The notes: generated from the letters alone by a model not told the origin. Shown: positions 34,295 through 46,447, counted from the first letter of the stretch. The stretch is 64,000 nt of DNA from Rahnella bruchi (GCF_003614975.1 NZ_QZWI01000008.1:62001-126000); one strand, 5' to 3'. Translations and numbers: made by a program.

Positions 34295-34333
34295 GAACTA
34301 GGAATGACCATACTGATGTCCGCAAGGGCGCGT

Positions 34334-34362
34334 ATATTACGCATTTTCGTTGCGATATGAAA
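34334..34362 (-). promoter_or_regulatory. dusB-fis promoter with GC-rich discriminator
   Basis: On the minus strand TTTCAT (-35) and TAATAT (-10) are spaced 17 bases apart and followed at once by ACGCGCCC. A G/C-rich stretch just after the -10 element is the hallmark of stringently controlled promoters, and the E. coli fis promoter behaves this way. It lies 40-68 bases upstream of the dusB start codon. Confidence 0.65.
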
Positions 34363-34646
34363 GGCCAAACTTTGAGCAACTCGATAAGAAAATCCCTTGC
34401 CAACGGTGTAATTCAGCACAACTCAATTATTTATCTTGGTTTTACATCGGGTTATGTGATGGTGGTCAAATTGTGCGCTTAAGCAAATTCCTAATATCTC
34501 TCTGAAACACCCTGTTATATCAGTTGAATCTAAGGGCAGGGTTGACGTTTTAAGCAGCAACAACCACAAAATTCCGTGACGCAGATCGTCTTTTGGTTAA
34601 AAAGTGACTTATTTTTAGTAAGCGTAGGTCAGTTTCAGAAACAATG

Positions 34647-34680
34647 GAAAAGAGGCAGCGGCGTTAAATTCCGTGCCTCT
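34647..34680 (-). terminator. Terminator of the carbonic anhydrase gene
   Basis: On the minus strand AGAGGCA and TGCCTCT pair around a loop that can extend the stem through CGG/CCG, followed by TTTT. It lies about 15 bases past the stop codon. Confidence 0.7.
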
Positions 34681-34694
34681 GATGTCAGGAAGGA

Positions 34695-35447
34695 TTACTC
34701 AGCGACAATCGTGCGGCCGTGAAGGTCCTGTACGGGACGATTGTTTGCATGTTGCATCGAGTGCTGGAATTTTTCCAGTTGCGCTTCAGAGAGGGTCACA
34801 GGTTGTTTTAACACCAGCCAGCGAACGCCTTCAGAACATGGCGGAGTGGTCAGAGAACCGCTGAATCGGTAATGCGTCATATCTTTGGGCAGCAGACCTT
34901 TGAGACTGACCTTATCTTTCAGCGCGAGGGTTTCTCCAATATGTTCTGGCATCTGCTGCCAGATTTTTTCCACTTCAGGATTGGCTTTGCCGGTTTCAAA
35001 CATCACAGCAACGACCGCGATTTCTCCGCTTTTATTCAGATGAACAAAATGCGCTTCCATCGGGAAGGATTTTCCATTGAGGGTATTTTCGCTCGGGGAA
35101 TGGAAATGGAATTGCTGGAGGACGAATTTCTCCCCGTCCAGCGTGACAAAATCACCCTGCTGAACATTCACCTGCACGCTGTGGCCATTGTTGATGACAT
35201 TCACCGGCGGTAACTCATAGCTGACCTTGAGAGGATGGGGGTGCACCTGCAACGCATCTTTAATATCAATCGGAGACTGATTTTTGCCTTGCTCACACAG
35301 GTGGAAATCAGGGCTGAGTTTCGACCAGTTTTGCGGAGCGGCATCGCCATCGTAGGACCAGTGTGGCGCTTCGTTGGCTAAGGCGGTATGTGCGGAAACT
35401 GACAGCATCAGTGCGGCCATTGCGGCAAACAGTATTGTTCCTTTCAC
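34695..35447 (-). CDS. cah: Alpha-class carbonic anhydrase, periplasmic
   Basis: A 250-residue exported zinc enzyme that interconverts CO2 and bicarbonate. Residues 1-24 are a signal peptide (LFAAMAALMLSVSAHTALA). The three zinc ligands appear as His114 and His116 in QQFHFHSPSEN and His133 in MEAHFVHLN. LTTPPCSEGVRWLVL carries the substrate-pocket Thr and a conserved Cys. A second Cys at 51 (HLCEQGKNQSPIDI) can pair with it as in other bacterial alpha-class enzymes. It starts with GTG behind AAGGGA. It sits between prmA and dusB, which adjoin in E. coli, so it is an insertion relative to that order. Confidence 0.95.
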   Translation of the reverse strand: MKGTILFAAMAALMLSVSAHTALANEAPHWSYDGDAAPQNWSKLSPDFHLCEQGKNQSPIDIKDALQVHPHPLKVSYELPPVNVINNGHSVQVNVQQGDFVTLDGEKFVLQQFHFHSPSENTLNGKSFPMEAHFVHLNKSGEIAVVAVMFETGKANPEVEKIWQQMPEHIGETLALKDKVSLKGLLPKDMTHYRFSGSLTTPPCSEGVRWLVLKQPVTLSEAQLEKFQHSMQHANNRPVQDLHGRTIVAE

Positions 35448-35596
35448 GAGATATCCCTTTCATTTATGGAGTGATAAAAACCTCGCGAAGTGTAAGGGTT
35501 TTTTGGGGCAGGTGAAATGTGTGAGAGGGCCAGAAATGGATTTTGGGTGGAGATCCCGCTCTTTCTGCAAAAACAGAAAAAGCGGGAGGCTGCAAA

Positions 35597-36481
35597 TCAG
35601 GCCTTTTTAACGCCCGTTATGCGACACCATTCTTCTTTTTCGGCAACCGGGTCCAGCTCGAATTTATCTTTGTATGCATCCGCGACGCTTTGCGCCTGGC
35701 TTGCCAGTACGCCGGACAGACCCAGATGACCACCCGCGACAGGCAGGACGCCAATCAGCGGCGCCAGCTCGCGCAGAGGGCCGGCAAGGATGTTAGCGAC
35801 GACCACGTCGGCTGACAGGTTCTCGGGCTGATCTTTCGGCAGATACAGTGACAGACGCTCTGAAACGCCGTTACGCTCGGCATTATCACGGCTGGCCTGG
35901 ATCGCTTGCGGATCGATGTCGATCCCGACCACGTGTTTTGCACCAAGTTTCAATGCTGCGATCGCCAGAATGCCCGAACCGCAACCGAAGTCGATCACGG
36001 TCTTATCCGTCAGATCCAGGCTGTCGAGCCATTGCAGGCACATCGCGGTGGTCGGGTGGGTGCCGGTACCAAACGCCAGACCCGGATCGAGCATCACATT
36101 GACCGCAGTTGGGTCCGGGACATCGCGCCAGCTTGGGCAAATCCACAGACGCTCGCCAAAACGCATCGGGTGGAAGTTATCCATCCATTCGCGTTCCCAG
36201 TCTTTGTCTTCCAGTTGTTCGATTTTGTGCACGAAACCTTTGCCCAGCAGCGGTTCGTTTTCCAGTATGGCGATCACTTCTTCCATGTCGGTTTCTGCAT
36301 CATACAGGCCGATGGCGTCGGTATCGCCCCACAACAGAGTTTCGCCCGGCAGGGGTTCGAAGACCGGATTATCGTGCGTGTCCTGGAAAGTCACAGACAC
36401 AGCGCCACTTTCGATAAGCGCGTCGCTCAGCGTTTCCGCGTCGTTACCGGTAGTATTAATTTTCAGTTGGATCCAAGGCAT
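35597..36481 (-). CDS. prmA: Ribosomal protein L11 methyltransferase
   Basis: A 294-residue cytosolic enzyme that trimethylates several amino groups of ribosomal protein L11 with S-adenosylmethionine. The N-terminal substrate-recognition domain (about 1-60) leads through a linker to the Rossmann domain with [20 protein letters not shown] (motif I) and [16 protein letters not shown] (motif IV, NPPF-like NIL). It follows E. coli PrmA closely, including the MPWIQLKIN start. An ATG two codons upstream and an extended open frame are rejected. It lies 43 bases downstream of panF. Confidence 0.97.
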   Translation of the reverse strand: MPWIQLKINTTGNDAETLSDALIESGAVSVTFQDTHDNPVFEPLPGETLLWGDTDAIGLYDAETDMEEVIAILENEPLLGKGFVHKIEQLEDKDWEREWMDNFHPMRFGERLWICPSWRDVPDPTAVNVMLDPGLAFGTGTHPTTAMCLQWLDSLDLTDKTVIDFGCGSGILAIAALKLGAKHVVGIDIDPQAIQASRDNAERNGVSERLSLYLPKDQPENLSADVVVANILAGPLRELAPLIGVLPVAGGHLGLSGVLASQAQSVADAYKDKFELDPVAEKEEWCRITGVKKA

Positions 36482-36524
36482 AGCCATTCTCTTCTTAACA
36501 ATCTGTAAAATCAGTGCCGCCCGA

Positions 36525-37970
36525 TCAGGACGGCTTGAGTACGGTTTCTTGTGGCTGTCTGCCAAATTTATTGCCTACATAAAACGCCAGCAGGCTCAGC
36601 GACAGCGACGGCACAATCGGATGCAGACCGCCAATATGCAGGTCGATACTGGCGAGCAGGGTATAACAAACGCCGCCAACAATCATGGAGCTCAGCGCCC
36701 CGGTAGCGTTAGCGCGCTCCCAATACAATCCGAGCACCAGTGGCCACAGGAATACCGCTTCCAGTCCACCAAAGGCCAGCAAATTCAGCCAGATAATCAT
36801 TTCCGGCGGACGCCAGGCGGCCAGCAGAACCAGTAATCCGAGCACAAACGTGGCCCAGCTTGAGAAGCGTTTTAATTTGCGTTCATTGCTAAGCTGTTCC
36901 GGTTTAACGCCCAGGTATAAGTCTTTAACGATAGTCGCTGATGACTGCAAAAGCTGCGCGTTGATGGTCGACATAATCGCGGCCATTGGCGCGGCAAGGA
37001 AAATACCGGCGGCATAAGGAGGCAGCACGGTGATCATCAGCGTCGGGATCACCTGATCGGGTATTTTAAGATCCGGTAAAACAGCGCGCCCGAGCGCACC
37101 GGCCAGATGCATACCGAACATCAGAATGGCAACTACAATCGTACCCAGCACAATGCCGCGATGCACCGCTTTGCTGTCTTTATAAGAGATACAACGCACG
37201 GCAGTATGCGGCAGACCAATTACGCCAAAGCACACCAGAATCCAGAAAGAAGCCATAAACGGCAGAGAAAGAACGTCACCTCCGCCGTGAACCGACACCA
37301 GTTTCGGATCAATCTGCTGAAGCTTATCGACTGCGCTGTGCAGACCGCCCGCGGCATGAATGACGCCCACCAGCAGCAAAATGGTACCCAGCAGCATTAC
37401 CAGCCCTTGCATGGCATCGTTGAGTACGCTGGCACGAAAACCGCCAAACGCCGTATACAACGCGATACTGATGCCGAAAATCAGCAGACCGGTGTCGTAA
37501 GGAATTCCGGCAGCCGTTTCCAGCAGGCGTGCGCCGCCGATGAACTGGACGGTCATAGCGCCCAGAAATGCGACCAGAAGGCTCAGGCTTGCCAGCCAGA
37601 CCAGCAGACGGCTCTGATAGCGGGCAAACAACATATCGTTGAGTGTGACGGCGTTGTAGCGCCGGGCCAGAATGGCAAATTTCTTACCCAGAACCCCCAG
37701 CGACAACCAGACCGCAGGCAGCTGGATCATCGCCAGCAATACCCAGCCGAGGCCAAATTTATAGGCCGCGCCTGGACCGCCGATAAAAGAACTGGCGCTG
37801 ATATAGGTGGCGGTCAGGGTCATGGCCAGCACGAAGCCGCCCATTGAGCGATTGCCAAGAAAATACTCGGTGAGGAAGTTGCCCTGTTGGCGGCGTGTGT
37901 AGGCATACACAGACAGGCCGAATACCAGCAGCAGATAGGCGATAAGTGGCAGCAGAACTTCAGTCTTCAT
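36525..37970 (-). CDS. panF: Sodium/pantothenate symporter PanF
   Basis: A 481-residue inner-membrane symporter of the solute:sodium family that imports pantothenate, the coenzyme A precursor. About 13 hydrophobic segments are visible. The strongest matches to E. coli PanF are [65 protein letters not shown] and [30 protein letters not shown]. The ATG at 37970 has GGAGG seven bases upstream; a GTG one codon earlier is also in frame. It overlaps yhdT by 11 bases, so the two are translationally coupled. The yhdT-panF-prmA order is as in E. coli. Confidence 0.96.
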   Translation of the reverse strand: MKTEVLLPLIAYLLLVFGLSVYAYTRRQQGNFLTEYFLGNRSMGGFVLAMTLTATYISASSFIGGPGAAYKFGLGWVLLAMIQLPAVWLSLGVLGKKFAILARRYNAVTLNDMLFARYQSRLLVWLASLSLLVAFLGAMTVQFIGGARLLETAAGIPYDTGLLIFGISIALYTAFGGFRASVLNDAMQGLVMLLGTILLLVGVIHAAGGLHSAVDKLQQIDPKLVSVHGGGDVLSLPFMASFWILVCFGVIGLPHTAVRCISYKDSKAVHRGIVLGTIVVAILMFGMHLAGALGRAVLPDLKIPDQVIPTLMITVLPPYAAGIFLAAPMAAIMSTINAQLLQSSATIVKDLYLGVKPEQLSNERKLKRFSSWATFVLGLLVLLAAWRPPEMIIWLNLLAFGGLEAVFLWPLVLGLYWERANATGALSSMIVGGVCYTLLASIDLHIGGLHPIVPSLSLSLLAFYVGNKFGRQPQETVLKPS

Positions 37971-38202
37971 CACTGTCCTCCAGCGGAATATCGCGGAAAA
38001 TCACACGGACCATCAGCCAGCTTAAAAGCACGAAAATCAGTGGAACCAGCAGGCACGCCATTTCAAACCAATGCGGCAACCCGGTAATGCCCTGTTTATC
38101 ATCAGGAATATAAGCGGCAACACTCCATGCCAGCAGATAAGCAATCGTCAGCCCAAACGCCCAGCGGGCTTCACGGTTGGCTTGTAAGAAACGTTTATCC
38201 AT
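37960..38202 (-). CDS. yhdT: YhdT-family small membrane protein
   Basis: An 80-residue inner-membrane protein with two hydrophobic segments (AFGLTIAYLLAWSVAAYI and MACLLVPLIFVLLSWLMVRVIF) and an acidic tail ending DSDED. It matches the YhdT (DUF997) family, always found just before panF; small partner proteins of this kind accompany several sodium-solute symporters, so a helper role for PanF is inferred. GGAGGGGGAA precedes the ATG. Transcription probably starts in the gap after the accC terminator. Confidence 0.92.
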   Translation of the reverse strand: MDKRFLQANREARWAFGLTIAYLLAWSVAAYIPDDKQGITGLPHWFEMACLLVPLIFVLLSWLMVRVIFRDIPLEDSDED

Positions 38203-38220
38203 TTCCCCCTCCCCATAAAT

Positions 38221-38247
38221 GAAAAAAAGGCCGGAATATCCGGCCTT
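38221..38247 (-). terminator. Terminator of accBC
   Basis: On the minus strand AAGGCCGGA and TCCGGCCTT pair around a three-base loop and are followed by seven Ts. It separates accC from the downstream yhdT-panF-prmA genes. Confidence 0.9.
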
Positions 38248-38277
38248 GATAAGAATGTACGCGACGGTACGGTCTTA

Positions 38278-39627
38278 TTATTTTTCCTGCAAACCGAGTT
38301 TTTTCTCCAGATAGTGGATGTTGGTCCCACCATGCTGGAAGTTCTCGTCGTCCATAATACGCATTTGCAGTTCAATGTTGGTTTTGATGCCGTCGATGAT
38401 CAGTTCTGCCAGCGCATTTTTCATGCGGGCAATGGCCACTTCACGGGTTTCGCCGTAAGTGATCAGTTTACCAATCATGGAATCGTAGTACGGAGGCACA
38501 GTGTAGCCTGCGTAAATGTGCGATTCCCAACGAACACCGAAGCCGCCAGGTGCGTGGAAACGAGTGATTTTGCCTGGGCTCGGCAGGAAGGTGTTAGGGT
38601 CTTCCGCGTTAATACGGCATTCCACCGCATGGCCTTTGACTTTCACTTCGCTCTGTTTGATCGACAATGGCTGGCCGGACGCAATGCGCAGCTGCTCTTT
38701 GATCAAATCCACACCCGTGATCATCTCGGTAACCGGATGCTCAACCTGGATACGGGTGTTCATTTCGATGAAGAAGAACTCACCGTTTTCGTACAGGAAC
38801 TCAAAAGTCCCGGCGCCACGGTAGCCGATATCCACACAGGCTTTTGAACAACGTTCGCCGATGAAACGACGCAGTTCTTCAGTGATGCCTGGTGCCGGCG
38901 CTTCTTCCACGACTTTCTGGTGACGACGCTGCATGGAGCAGTCACGTTCTGCCAGATAAACTGCGTTGCCCTGACCGTCAGCCAGTACCTGAATTTCCAC
39001 GTGACGTGGATTTTCCAGGTATTTTTCCATGTAAACCATGTCGTTGTTGAAAGCCGCTTTGGCTTCCGCACGGGTCATGTTGATGGACTGCTCGAGGTCT
39101 TTGTCGCTGCGTACAACGCGCATACCACGACCACCGCCGCCGCCAGAGGCTTTGATGATGACCGGATAGCCGATGCGTTTAGCGAAGCCACGGTTTTGAT
39201 CCATGTCGTCGCCCAGCGGGCCGTCTGAGCCAGGTACGCAAGGTACGCCAGCCGCTTTCATCGCCTGGATCGCAGAAACTTTGTCACCCATCAGGCGGAT
39301 AGTTTCAGCTTTCGGGCCGATGAAGATAAAACCAGAACGCTCAACCTGCTCTGCAAAATCGGCATTCTCGGACAGGAAACCATAGCCCGGATGAATAGCC
39401 ACCGCGCCAGTGATTTCTGCCGCAGCGATAATGGCAGGGATGTTCAGATAGCTTTTTACTGAAGGTGCAGGACCGATACAGACGGTTTCGTCTGCCAGCA
39501 GCACGTGTTTCAGGTCACGATCAGCGGTGGAGTGCACAGCAACGGTTTTGATGCCCATTTCTTTACAGGCACGCAAAATACGCAGGGCAATTTCGCCGCG
39601 GTTCGCGATAACAATTTTATCTACCAT
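38278..39627 (-). CDS. accC: Acetyl-CoA carboxylase, biotin carboxylase subunit
   Basis: A 449-residue ATP-grasp enzyme that carboxylates the biotin on AccB, the first step of fatty acid synthesis. The N-terminal [22 protein letters not shown], the ATP-binding glycine loop [14 protein letters not shown], the [14 protein letters not shown] active-site strand and the [10 protein letters not shown] motif are intact. The length equals that of E. coli AccC. It follows accB by 11 bases in the conserved accBC operon and ends in a strong terminator. Expression in E. coli is growth-rate controlled and autoregulated by AccB. Confidence 0.98.
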   Translation of the reverse strand: MVDKIVIANRGEIALRILRACKEMGIKTVAVHSTADRDLKHVLLADETVCIGPAPSVKSYLNIPAIIAAAEITGAVAIHPGYGFLSENADFAEQVERSGFIFIGPKAETIRLMGDKVSAIQAMKAAGVPCVPGSDGPLGDDMDQNRGFAKRIGYPVIIKASGGGGGRGMRVVRSDKDLEQSINMTRAEAKAAFNNDMVYMEKYLENPRHVEIQVLADGQGNAVYLAERDCSMQRRHQKVVEEAPAPGITEELRRFIGERCSKACVDIGYRGAGTFEFLYENGEFFFIEMNTRIQVEHPVTEMITGVDLIKEQLRIASGQPLSIKQSEVKVKGHAVECRINAEDPNTFLPSPGKITRFHAPGGFGVRWESHIYAGYTVPPYYDSMIGKLITYGETREVAIARMKNALAELIIDGIKTNIELQMRIMDDENFQHGGTNIHYLEKKLGLQEK

Positions 39628-39638
39628 GGTACGCCTCG

Positions 39639-40100
39639 TTATTCGATGACGACCAGCGGCTCGTCGAATTCAACCGGTTGGCCGCTTTCTACCAGAATTG
39701 CTTTAACAACACCGGATTTGTCTGCTTCGATTTGGTTCATCATTTTCATCGCTTCAACGATACACAGAGTATCGCCGGCGTTCACTTTCTGACCCACTTC
39801 GATGAAGGCTTTAGCGTCCGGGCTTGGCGTACGGTAGAAGGTACCTACCATCGGTGAGCGAACGATATGGCCACTGATTGCAGCTGGAGCCGCTTCTGCT
39901 GGTGCAGCAGCTGGCGCGACCGCAGCAGCCAGACCTGGCTGTTGTACAGGCATCGCATAAGCCTGTTGCATCATAGGATAAGCCTGCGCAGGTGCAGCAC
40001 GGCTGATACGTACTGATTCTTCGCCTTCAGAAATTTCCAGTTCAGAAATGCCTGATTCTTCAACCAGTTCGATCAGTTTTTTGATTTTACGAATATCCAT
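39639..40100 (-). CDS. accB: Acetyl-CoA carboxylase, biotin carboxyl carrier protein
   Basis: The 153-residue biotin carrier of acetyl-CoA carboxylase. The N-terminal 30 residues ([23 protein letters not shown]) mediate subunit interaction and autoregulation. A Pro/Ala-rich linker follows (about 35-75). The C-terminal lipoyl/biotinyl domain has the biotinylated Lys119 in [13 protein letters not shown] and the thumb loop [13 protein letters not shown]. It is preceded by aroQ with a 32-base gap and followed by accC. The accBC promoter usually lies within or upstream of aroQ. Confidence 0.98.
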   Translation of the reverse strand: MDIRKIKKLIELVEESGISELEISEGEESVRISRAAPAQAYPMMQQAYAMPVQQPGLAAAVAPAAAPAEAAPAAISGHIVRSPMVGTFYRTPSPDAKAFIEVGQKVNAGDTLCIVEAMKMMNQIEADKSGVVKAILVESGQPVEFDEPLVVIE

Positions 40101-40132
40101 GGGTGTGATTCCGTACTCTTTTTGCGTAGAAA

Positions 40133-40585
40133 TTAGTGGGTTTTTGACAAGCGGTTAACCGCTGCCTGTAATGCAAAGTGGTAGCCATCTGCGCCAAGTC
40201 CGCAAATAACGCCCACTGCGATGTCGGAAAGATAGGAATGATGCCGGAACGCTTCACGGGCATGTACATTCGACAGATGGATCTCGATAAACGGAATCGA
40301 AACCCCCAGTAATGCATCGCGCAGCGCCACGCTGGTATGGGTAAAGGCCGCGGGATTGATCAGAATAAAATCGACGTTTCCGCGTGCCTGATGAATGCGT
40401 TCAATCAGGACATGTTCTGCGTTGGATTGCAGATGGCTGAGTGCTACATCAGCAGCAGCAGCCTGAATTTCCAAACCTTTAACAATATCGTTGAGCGTGG
40501 TGTGTCCGTACGTCTCAGGCTCACGGGTCCCTAGCAAATTCAGGTTAGGACCGTTTAGTAGCAAAATGTCAAACTTATGCGCCAT
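40133..40585 (-). CDS. aroQ: Type II 3-dehydroquinate dehydratase
   Basis: A 150-residue cytosolic enzyme of the shikimate pathway that dehydrates 3-dehydroquinate to 3-dehydroshikimate as a dodecamer. The type II motifs are present: [21 protein letters not shown] with the catalytic Tyr, [35 protein letters not shown], and [25 protein letters not shown] with the catalytic His in the preceding IEIHLSN. E. coli lacks a type II enzyme at this locus; Yersinia and Serratia-type genomes have it next to accB. The start codon has a weak AGATAGG stretch. Confidence 0.96.
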   Translation of the reverse strand: MAHKFDILLLNGPNLNLLGTREPETYGHTTLNDIVKGLEIQAAAADVALSHLQSNAEHVLIERIHQARGNVDFILINPAAFTHTSVALRDALLGVSIPFIEIHLSNVHAREAFRHHSYLSDIAVGVICGLGADGYHFALQAAVNRLSKTH

Positions 40586-40826
40586 TGTGAGCCTATCTCC
40601 GGCAATTAGACAAAGATTGTAGAAAATACCCTGATGTCACCGATTTGTCACCTATTTCGCGGCAAATCGTCCCGTCTCTTCGGCATGAGGTCGGGCATTA
40701 TAATGATATCGTGGCAATTCGCAGCTAAATACTGGTCTTATCAGCGAAGATAATCAACCCTCGCCAGGTGAATGTGAGGGTGATTGCCGAAATTTTGAGG
40801 GGCAGAACACATAAAAGTTCCGCAGC
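40586..40826. other. Intergenic region between aroQ and msrQ
   Basis: About 240 bases. The palindrome CATTATAATG at about 40695-40704 offers a TATAAT on both strands, but no good -35 is seen at the right distance. A hairpin with stem ACCCTC/GAGGGT at about 40756-40780 lies past msrQ and may end its transcript. Confidence 0.4.
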
Positions 40827-41429
40827 TTAACGCAGCCACTGGCGGAATTTTTTATAGCGAAATGCCAGCAAGATGAGTGCCAGTAACGCGTAAATGACGG
40901 GTTGCGGGGATAACACTTTTACCGACCAAAGGTAATGGATCGGTGCAAGAACCGCGATCAGATAAATGAAGTTGTGCAACTTCTGCCATTTTGCCCCCAT
41001 TTTACGCTGTGCCCACAGTGTTGAAGTACAGGCCAGTGCCAGCAGGAGAATCCAACAGATGATCCCCAGCGTGAGATACGGGCGTGAAATCAGTTCACTG
41101 CCCAGCAGACGCAGATTATTGATGCCTAGTTCGAGGAAAGAATAGCTGAGAAGATGCAGCGTACCCCATGCGAAACACCATAAACCCAGCAAACGGCGGG
41201 TGCGGATCAGCAGTGGCTGTTTACCGTAACGCGCGACAGGCGTGACCAGCAGAGTGACCAGTAAAAATTTCAGAGTCATCCTACCGGTAAAGTGCTGAAT
41301 ATCCTTGGCCGGATCGGCACTAAACCAGCCCTGATTAATCGAAAGAATAATCCAGAGAAAGGGTAAAACGGCGCAAAGGTAGATGATCACCTTCAGCCAG
41401 GTAATGTTTGCAGGGCTTAAACGACGCAT
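40827..41429 (-). CDS. msrQ: Heme-binding membrane subunit MsrQ
   Basis: A 200-residue inner-membrane b-type cytochrome that passes electrons from the quinone pool or a flavin reductase to MsrP. Six hydrophobic segments are visible, with heme-ligand candidates in [24 protein letters not shown] and [21 protein letters not shown]. This matches the YedZ family. The start at 41429 gives the family length; the longer open frame runs backward into msrP and is rejected. It lies 19 bases after msrP. Confidence 0.93.
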   Translation of the reverse strand: MRRLSPANITWLKVIIYLCAVLPFLWIILSINQGWFSADPAKDIQHFTGRMTLKFLLVTLLVTPVARYGKQPLLIRTRRLLGLWCFAWGTLHLLSYSFLELGINNLRLLGSELISRPYLTLGIICWILLLALACTSTLWAQRKMGAKWQKLHNFIYLIAVLAPIHYLWSVKVLSPQPVIYALLALILLAFRYKKFRQWLR

Positions 41430-41448
41430 AGATGAAACTTCCCCTTCC

Positions 41449-42450
41449 TTAATAGAACTTACGCAAATCCATACCGTGATACATCGACGCCACCTGCTCG
41501 GCATAACCATTGAACAGCAGGGTTGGCTGGCGCTGCACGTCGAGCAATCCGCCCGAACCGATAAATCGCTCCGTTGCCTGCGACCAGCGTGGGTGGTCAA
41601 CATGCGGGTTCACGTTGGCGTAAAATCCGTATTCATTTGAGGCAATCTGGTTCCAGGTCGTCGGCGGTTCATCTTTGGTGAATTTGATATTCACAATGGA
41701 TTTAATCCCCTTGAAGCCATACTTCCAGGGAATGGTCAGACGGATGGGTGCCCCGTTCTGAGGGGGAAGGGCTTTGCCATAAACTCCGACCGTCATCATC
41801 GCCAGCGGGTTCATCGCTTCATCTATACGTAACCCTTCGACATAGGGGTAATTGAGCCCGCCGCCGATAAACCGGTCTTTCTGACCGGGCATATGTTCCG
41901 GGTCATATAAGGTCGTAAACGCGACATAACGCGCATTGCTGGTCGGTTCGGCGAGTTTGAGGATTTCACTGAGCTGGAAGCCGACCCAGGGCACCACCAT
42001 CGACCAGGCTTCGACGCAACGCATCCTGTAGATACGCTGCTCAAGCGGGAAGCGCTTCATGATGTCATCCATATCCAGCGTCATCGGCTTGCCGACCTCG
42101 CCATCAATGGTGATTTTCCACGGTGATGTGACCAGTTGCCCGGCATTGGCTGCCGGATCGGCTTTATCGAGCCCGAATTCATAGAAATTGTTATAGCCGG
42201 AAACTTTATCTTCCGGCGTCAGCGGCAGATCATTCTGGTAGGCAGCAGGTTTAGTGAAATCGAGCGGTTTGCCTGCAGGCGCAGGTGGCCGGTCGTGGCC
42301 TTTAAACCAGGAAAGCAGGTCAGCCCTGGCGTTTTGCGGGATGGCAAGCGCCGCTGCACTGATCCCCAGTGCCTGTAAGACTTTGCGCCGGTCATGGAAA
42401 ATATCTTCGGGTGTGACATCGGCTTCAGTGAGTTTGCGGGGTTTGAACAT
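41449..42450 (-). CDS. msrP: Periplasmic methionine-sulfoxide reductase, Mo subunit MsrP
   Basis: A 333-residue molybdenum-cofactor enzyme that repairs oxidised methionines in envelope proteins. The N-terminus carries a twin-arginine export signal ([24 protein letters not shown]), so it is exported folded. The cofactor Cys lies in [20 protein letters not shown], and [22 protein letters not shown] belongs to the sulfite-oxidase fold. It starts at [18 protein letters not shown] with GGAG six bases upstream. It is cotranscribed with msrQ. As a molybdoenzyme it links to molybdate supply. Confidence 0.95.
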   Translation of the reverse strand: MFKPRKLTEADVTPEDIFHDRRKVLQALGISAAALAIPQNARADLLSWFKGHDRPPAPAGKPLDFTKPAAYQNDLPLTPEDKVSGYNNFYEFGLDKADPAANAGQLVTSPWKITIDGEVGKPMTLDMDDIMKRFPLEQRIYRMRCVEAWSMVVPWVGFQLSEILKLAEPTSNARYVAFTTLYDPEHMPGQKDRFIGGGLNYPYVEGLRIDEAMNPLAMMTVGVYGKALPPQNGAPIRLTIPWKYGFKGIKSIVNIKFTKDEPPTTWNQIASNEYGFYANVNPHVDHPRWSQATERFIGSGGLLDVQRQPTLLFNGYAEQVASMYHGMDLRKFY

Positions 42451-42465
42451 AGCATTCTCCGGCAT

Positions 42466-42838
42466 TCTGTTTTATATGATTCATTTTTATGGTTATAGAC
42501 AGAGCATGGCGTGAAACGGGGGGTTTTGCGAGATGAACTCTTCAAATACCGAATTTAAAAAAAAATGCCTTTGGCTCATTTTGACCATTTCTATAAGAAT
42601 TCTGAATTGATTGTTTTTTGCGTTGCTATGCTATCAATGTATGCAAAGGGCATTTTTCAGTCAGATAAAGGAATGAAAGGGTGCCTGATGCGACAGAAAT
42701 GAAGAAACATCCGATTAAGTCTGTTTCGTAAATTTCTCCAGCCGCCCCCTTGTTCTGTTTTATAGTAGCGGCGTTTTTACGCAGCAGGCTCAGTCAACGG
42801 GTTTGTGTTCATCTAACCGTAGCGAGTAAGGCACAGGG
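42466..42838. other. Divergent promoter region between msrP and csrD
   Basis: About 370 bases with no gene. The msrP side (42545-42670) is AT-rich with an A9 tract. The csrD side has a TATAGT close to a TTGTTC at 42752-42768, but the spacing is too short for a standard promoter. No hairpin with a T-run or known RNA motif is recognised. Confidence 0.4.
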
Positions 42839-44773
42839 ATGCGATTTACTACCAGACTATCGGCACTGATTTCGATGTTAGTCGCGCTGGCAATGCTGTT
42901 GATGTTGCTGGGCGTCACTTTCAGTTTTCTTTATCTCAATAAACAAAGTACCGAGCAGCATCTTAAGGCTCTGGCGACGACGTATGATCAGGCGCTTCTG
43001 ACTCATACCCCCGCAGAAGCCCAGCGCTGGTTGCCGCAGGCGATGCGCATGCTCGATATCACTGATATTGAAGTTAAACTCAATAACACCACCGTTTATG
43101 AGTATCACGAAAGTCCCAATATGCACCGCTCCTGGGACAGCGTAATGCCTGAGTATTACACGGCAACTTATCCGCTGATGCAGAACCATTCGATGTCTCT
43201 GCAAATGTCGTATATCGATCCCGTCAGCACTTATATCCGTTCCCTGCGCTCTACGTTTGCTATCGGACTCGCCATTGTGGTGATGCTAGTCATGCTGCTG
43301 CTCAGTTTCCGCTGGCTGCGTCAGGAGACTGACGGCGTGGAAAAACTGGAAGACCGCGCGGTGCGGATTTTACGCGGTGAACGCGAGGGACTGACCGGTG
43401 ATGTTGGCGAATGGCCGCATTCTGCCAGTAGTGCCATCGATGTTTTGCTGACGGACCTTAATGAAGCCCGTGAACAACGTAGCCGCGTGGACACGCTGAT
43501 CCGCGCGTATGCCCAGCAGGATGCACAAACCGGGCTGAGTAACCGTCTGTTCTTTGATAACCAGCTCGCCACGCAGCTGGAAGAAAAGGGTGCGCATGGC
43601 GTGGTGATGCTGCTGCGTTTACCTGATTTCGATCTGATGCGCGAAACCCACGGTCAGGCGGTGGTGGATGAATTACGCTCGGCGATGGTGAATTTATTGT
43701 CGACGTTTGTCATGCGCCATGTTGATGCCTTGCTGGCGCGCTATTTCCATAGTGATTTTGCCGTACTGCTACCGCACCGTACCCTGAAAGAAGCGGAAGT
43801 CATGGCGGCACAGCTGGTTAATGCACTGGGCGTGTTGCCGACGTCTTCGCTGATCGACCGCGACGCGTTGATGTACATTGGCATCAGCGCCTACCGTTTC
43901 GGACAAACGCCGGATCAGGTGATGGATATGGTCGAGCAGGCTACACGTCATGCGGCTTTTCAGGGAAGTAACAGCTGGTTTATCTACGATAAAAATGTGC
44001 CGGAAAAGGGCCGGGGAAGCGTTCGCTGGCGTACTTTGCTGGAAAATACCCTGGCGCGCGGTGGCCCGCGTTTATATCAGAAACCTTCATTCTCAAAAGG
44101 CGGCAAACCCGACCATCGGGAAATACAGCGCCGCGTCTTTGACGGAGAACAGGAGCTGCTGGCTGCCGAATTTATTCCTCTGGTGGTGCAGTTTGGCCTG
44201 TCACAAAGCTTTGATCGGGTGATGTTAAGTCAGATTATTCCGTTACTTAACCGCTGGCCGAATGAAACGTTGGCATTTCACCTGACGGTTGATTCATTAT
44301 TGCAGCGCTCGTTTGTTCGCTGGCTGCGCGATACGTTGCTTCAGTGCGAAAGAACACAACGAAATCGAATTTTGATTGAACTTGCAGAGGCAGATCTCTG
44401 TCAACATACCGACCGACTGCGTCCGGCGATCAGATTATTGCAGGGTTTAGGTTGTCGTTTGGCCGTTACGCAGGCGGGTTTGTCGGTCGTCAGTACCTCT
44501 TATCTGAAAACTTTCCCGGTGGAGAGAGTCAAGCTTCACCCAGGGTTAGTGCGTGATATTGATAAAAGGGTTGAAAATCAGCTTTTTGTACAAAGTTTGC
44601 TCAGTGCGTGTGAAGGAACTCAGGCCCTGGTTTTTGCCTCCGGAGTGAGGACAAAAGAGGAATGGGCAGTCCTGTTGAAAAGCGGGATCCACGGCGGTCA
44701 GGGCGATTTATTTGCTGTACCGGAGCCTGTTGAACCGGTCGGTAAAAAATATTCACATAACCGCGATGTTTAA
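42839..44773 (+). CDS. csrD: RNase E specificity factor CsrD
   Basis: A 644-residue inner-membrane protein that triggers RNase E decay of the small RNAs CsrB and CsrC and so raises CsrA activity. Two membrane segments (about 10-35 and 138-160) bracket a periplasmic domain. A HAMP-like linker and degenerate GGDEF (HSDF in RYFHSDFAVLLPHRTL) and EAL (ELLAAEFIPLV) domains follow. As in E. coli CsrD, neither keeps catalytic residues, so no cyclic-di-GMP turnover is expected. Matches such as GLSNRLFFDNQLATQLE and EKGRGSVRWRTLLE to the E. coli protein are strong. It is upstream of mreB as in E. coli. Confidence 0.95.
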   Translation: MRFTTRLSALISMLVALAMLLMLLGVTFSFLYLNKQSTEQHLKALATTYDQALLTHTPAEAQRWLPQAMRMLDITDIEVKLNNTTVYEYHESPNMHRSWDSVMPEYYTATYPLMQNHSMSLQMSYIDPVSTYIRSLRSTFAIGLAIVVMLVMLLLSFRWLRQETDGVEKLEDRAVRILRGEREGLTGDVGEWPHSASSAIDVLLTDLNEAREQRSRVDTLIRAYAQQDAQTGLSNRLFFDNQLATQLEEKGAHGVVMLLRLPDFDLMRETHGQAVVDELRSAMVNLLSTFVMRHVDALLARYFHSDFAVLLPHRTLKEAEVMAAQLVNALGVLPTSSLIDRDALMYIGISAYRFGQTPDQVMDMVEQATRHAAFQGSNSWFIYDKNVPEKGRGSVRWRTLLENTLARGGPRLYQKPSFSKGGKPDHREIQRRVFDGEQELLAAEFIPLVVQFGLSQSFDRVMLSQIIPLLNRWPNETLAFHLTVDSLLQRSFVRWLRDTLLQCERTQRNRILIELAEADLCQHTDRLRPAIRLLQGLGCRLAVTQAGLSVVSTSYLKTFPVERVKLHPGLVRDIDKRVENQLFVQSLLSACEGTQALVFASGVRTKEEWAVLLKSGIHGGQGDLFAVPEPVEPVGKKYSHNRDV

Positions 44774-46172
<1,399 letters not shown>

Positions 46173-46447
46173 TCTGAGCGAAGACTTGTGGTTTTGGACA
46201 GGGCTTGCTGTAAGCAGGCTTTGTCGTAGTTAACAAAATCAGTCTGCCCAGGAAGGTGGTTGTCCGTCAGGTAAAACCTGCAACGTGAAGTGTGCAGTGT
46301 TCAATGTGGATCCGTGCAAACACTGGCCGAGCGATAAACGCTTTGCCGGTGTTTTGTCTATCCCATGAGATTGCCGCCTTTTCTGTCAGGGGAAGTCTTT
46401 ACTTCGACTGGCTGAAACCTTCTGTTGCCGAGGAACTCGCATATTTT

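Larger units (their letters stand above)
34295..34694. other. Upstream region of dusB-fis
   Basis: About 400 bases between dusB and the carbonic anhydrase gene. The dusB-proximal 70 bases hold the promoter. The AT-rich 34380-34640 stretch is the expected place for Fis, IHF and CRP sites, though none was assigned with confidence. The carbonic anhydrase terminator occupies 34647-34680. Confidence 0.5.

Noticed and set aside
40695-40704. CATTATAATG as a -10 element for aroQ-accBC
   Set aside because: The palindrome offers TATAAT on both strands, but no -35 hexamer stands at 16-18 bases on either side.
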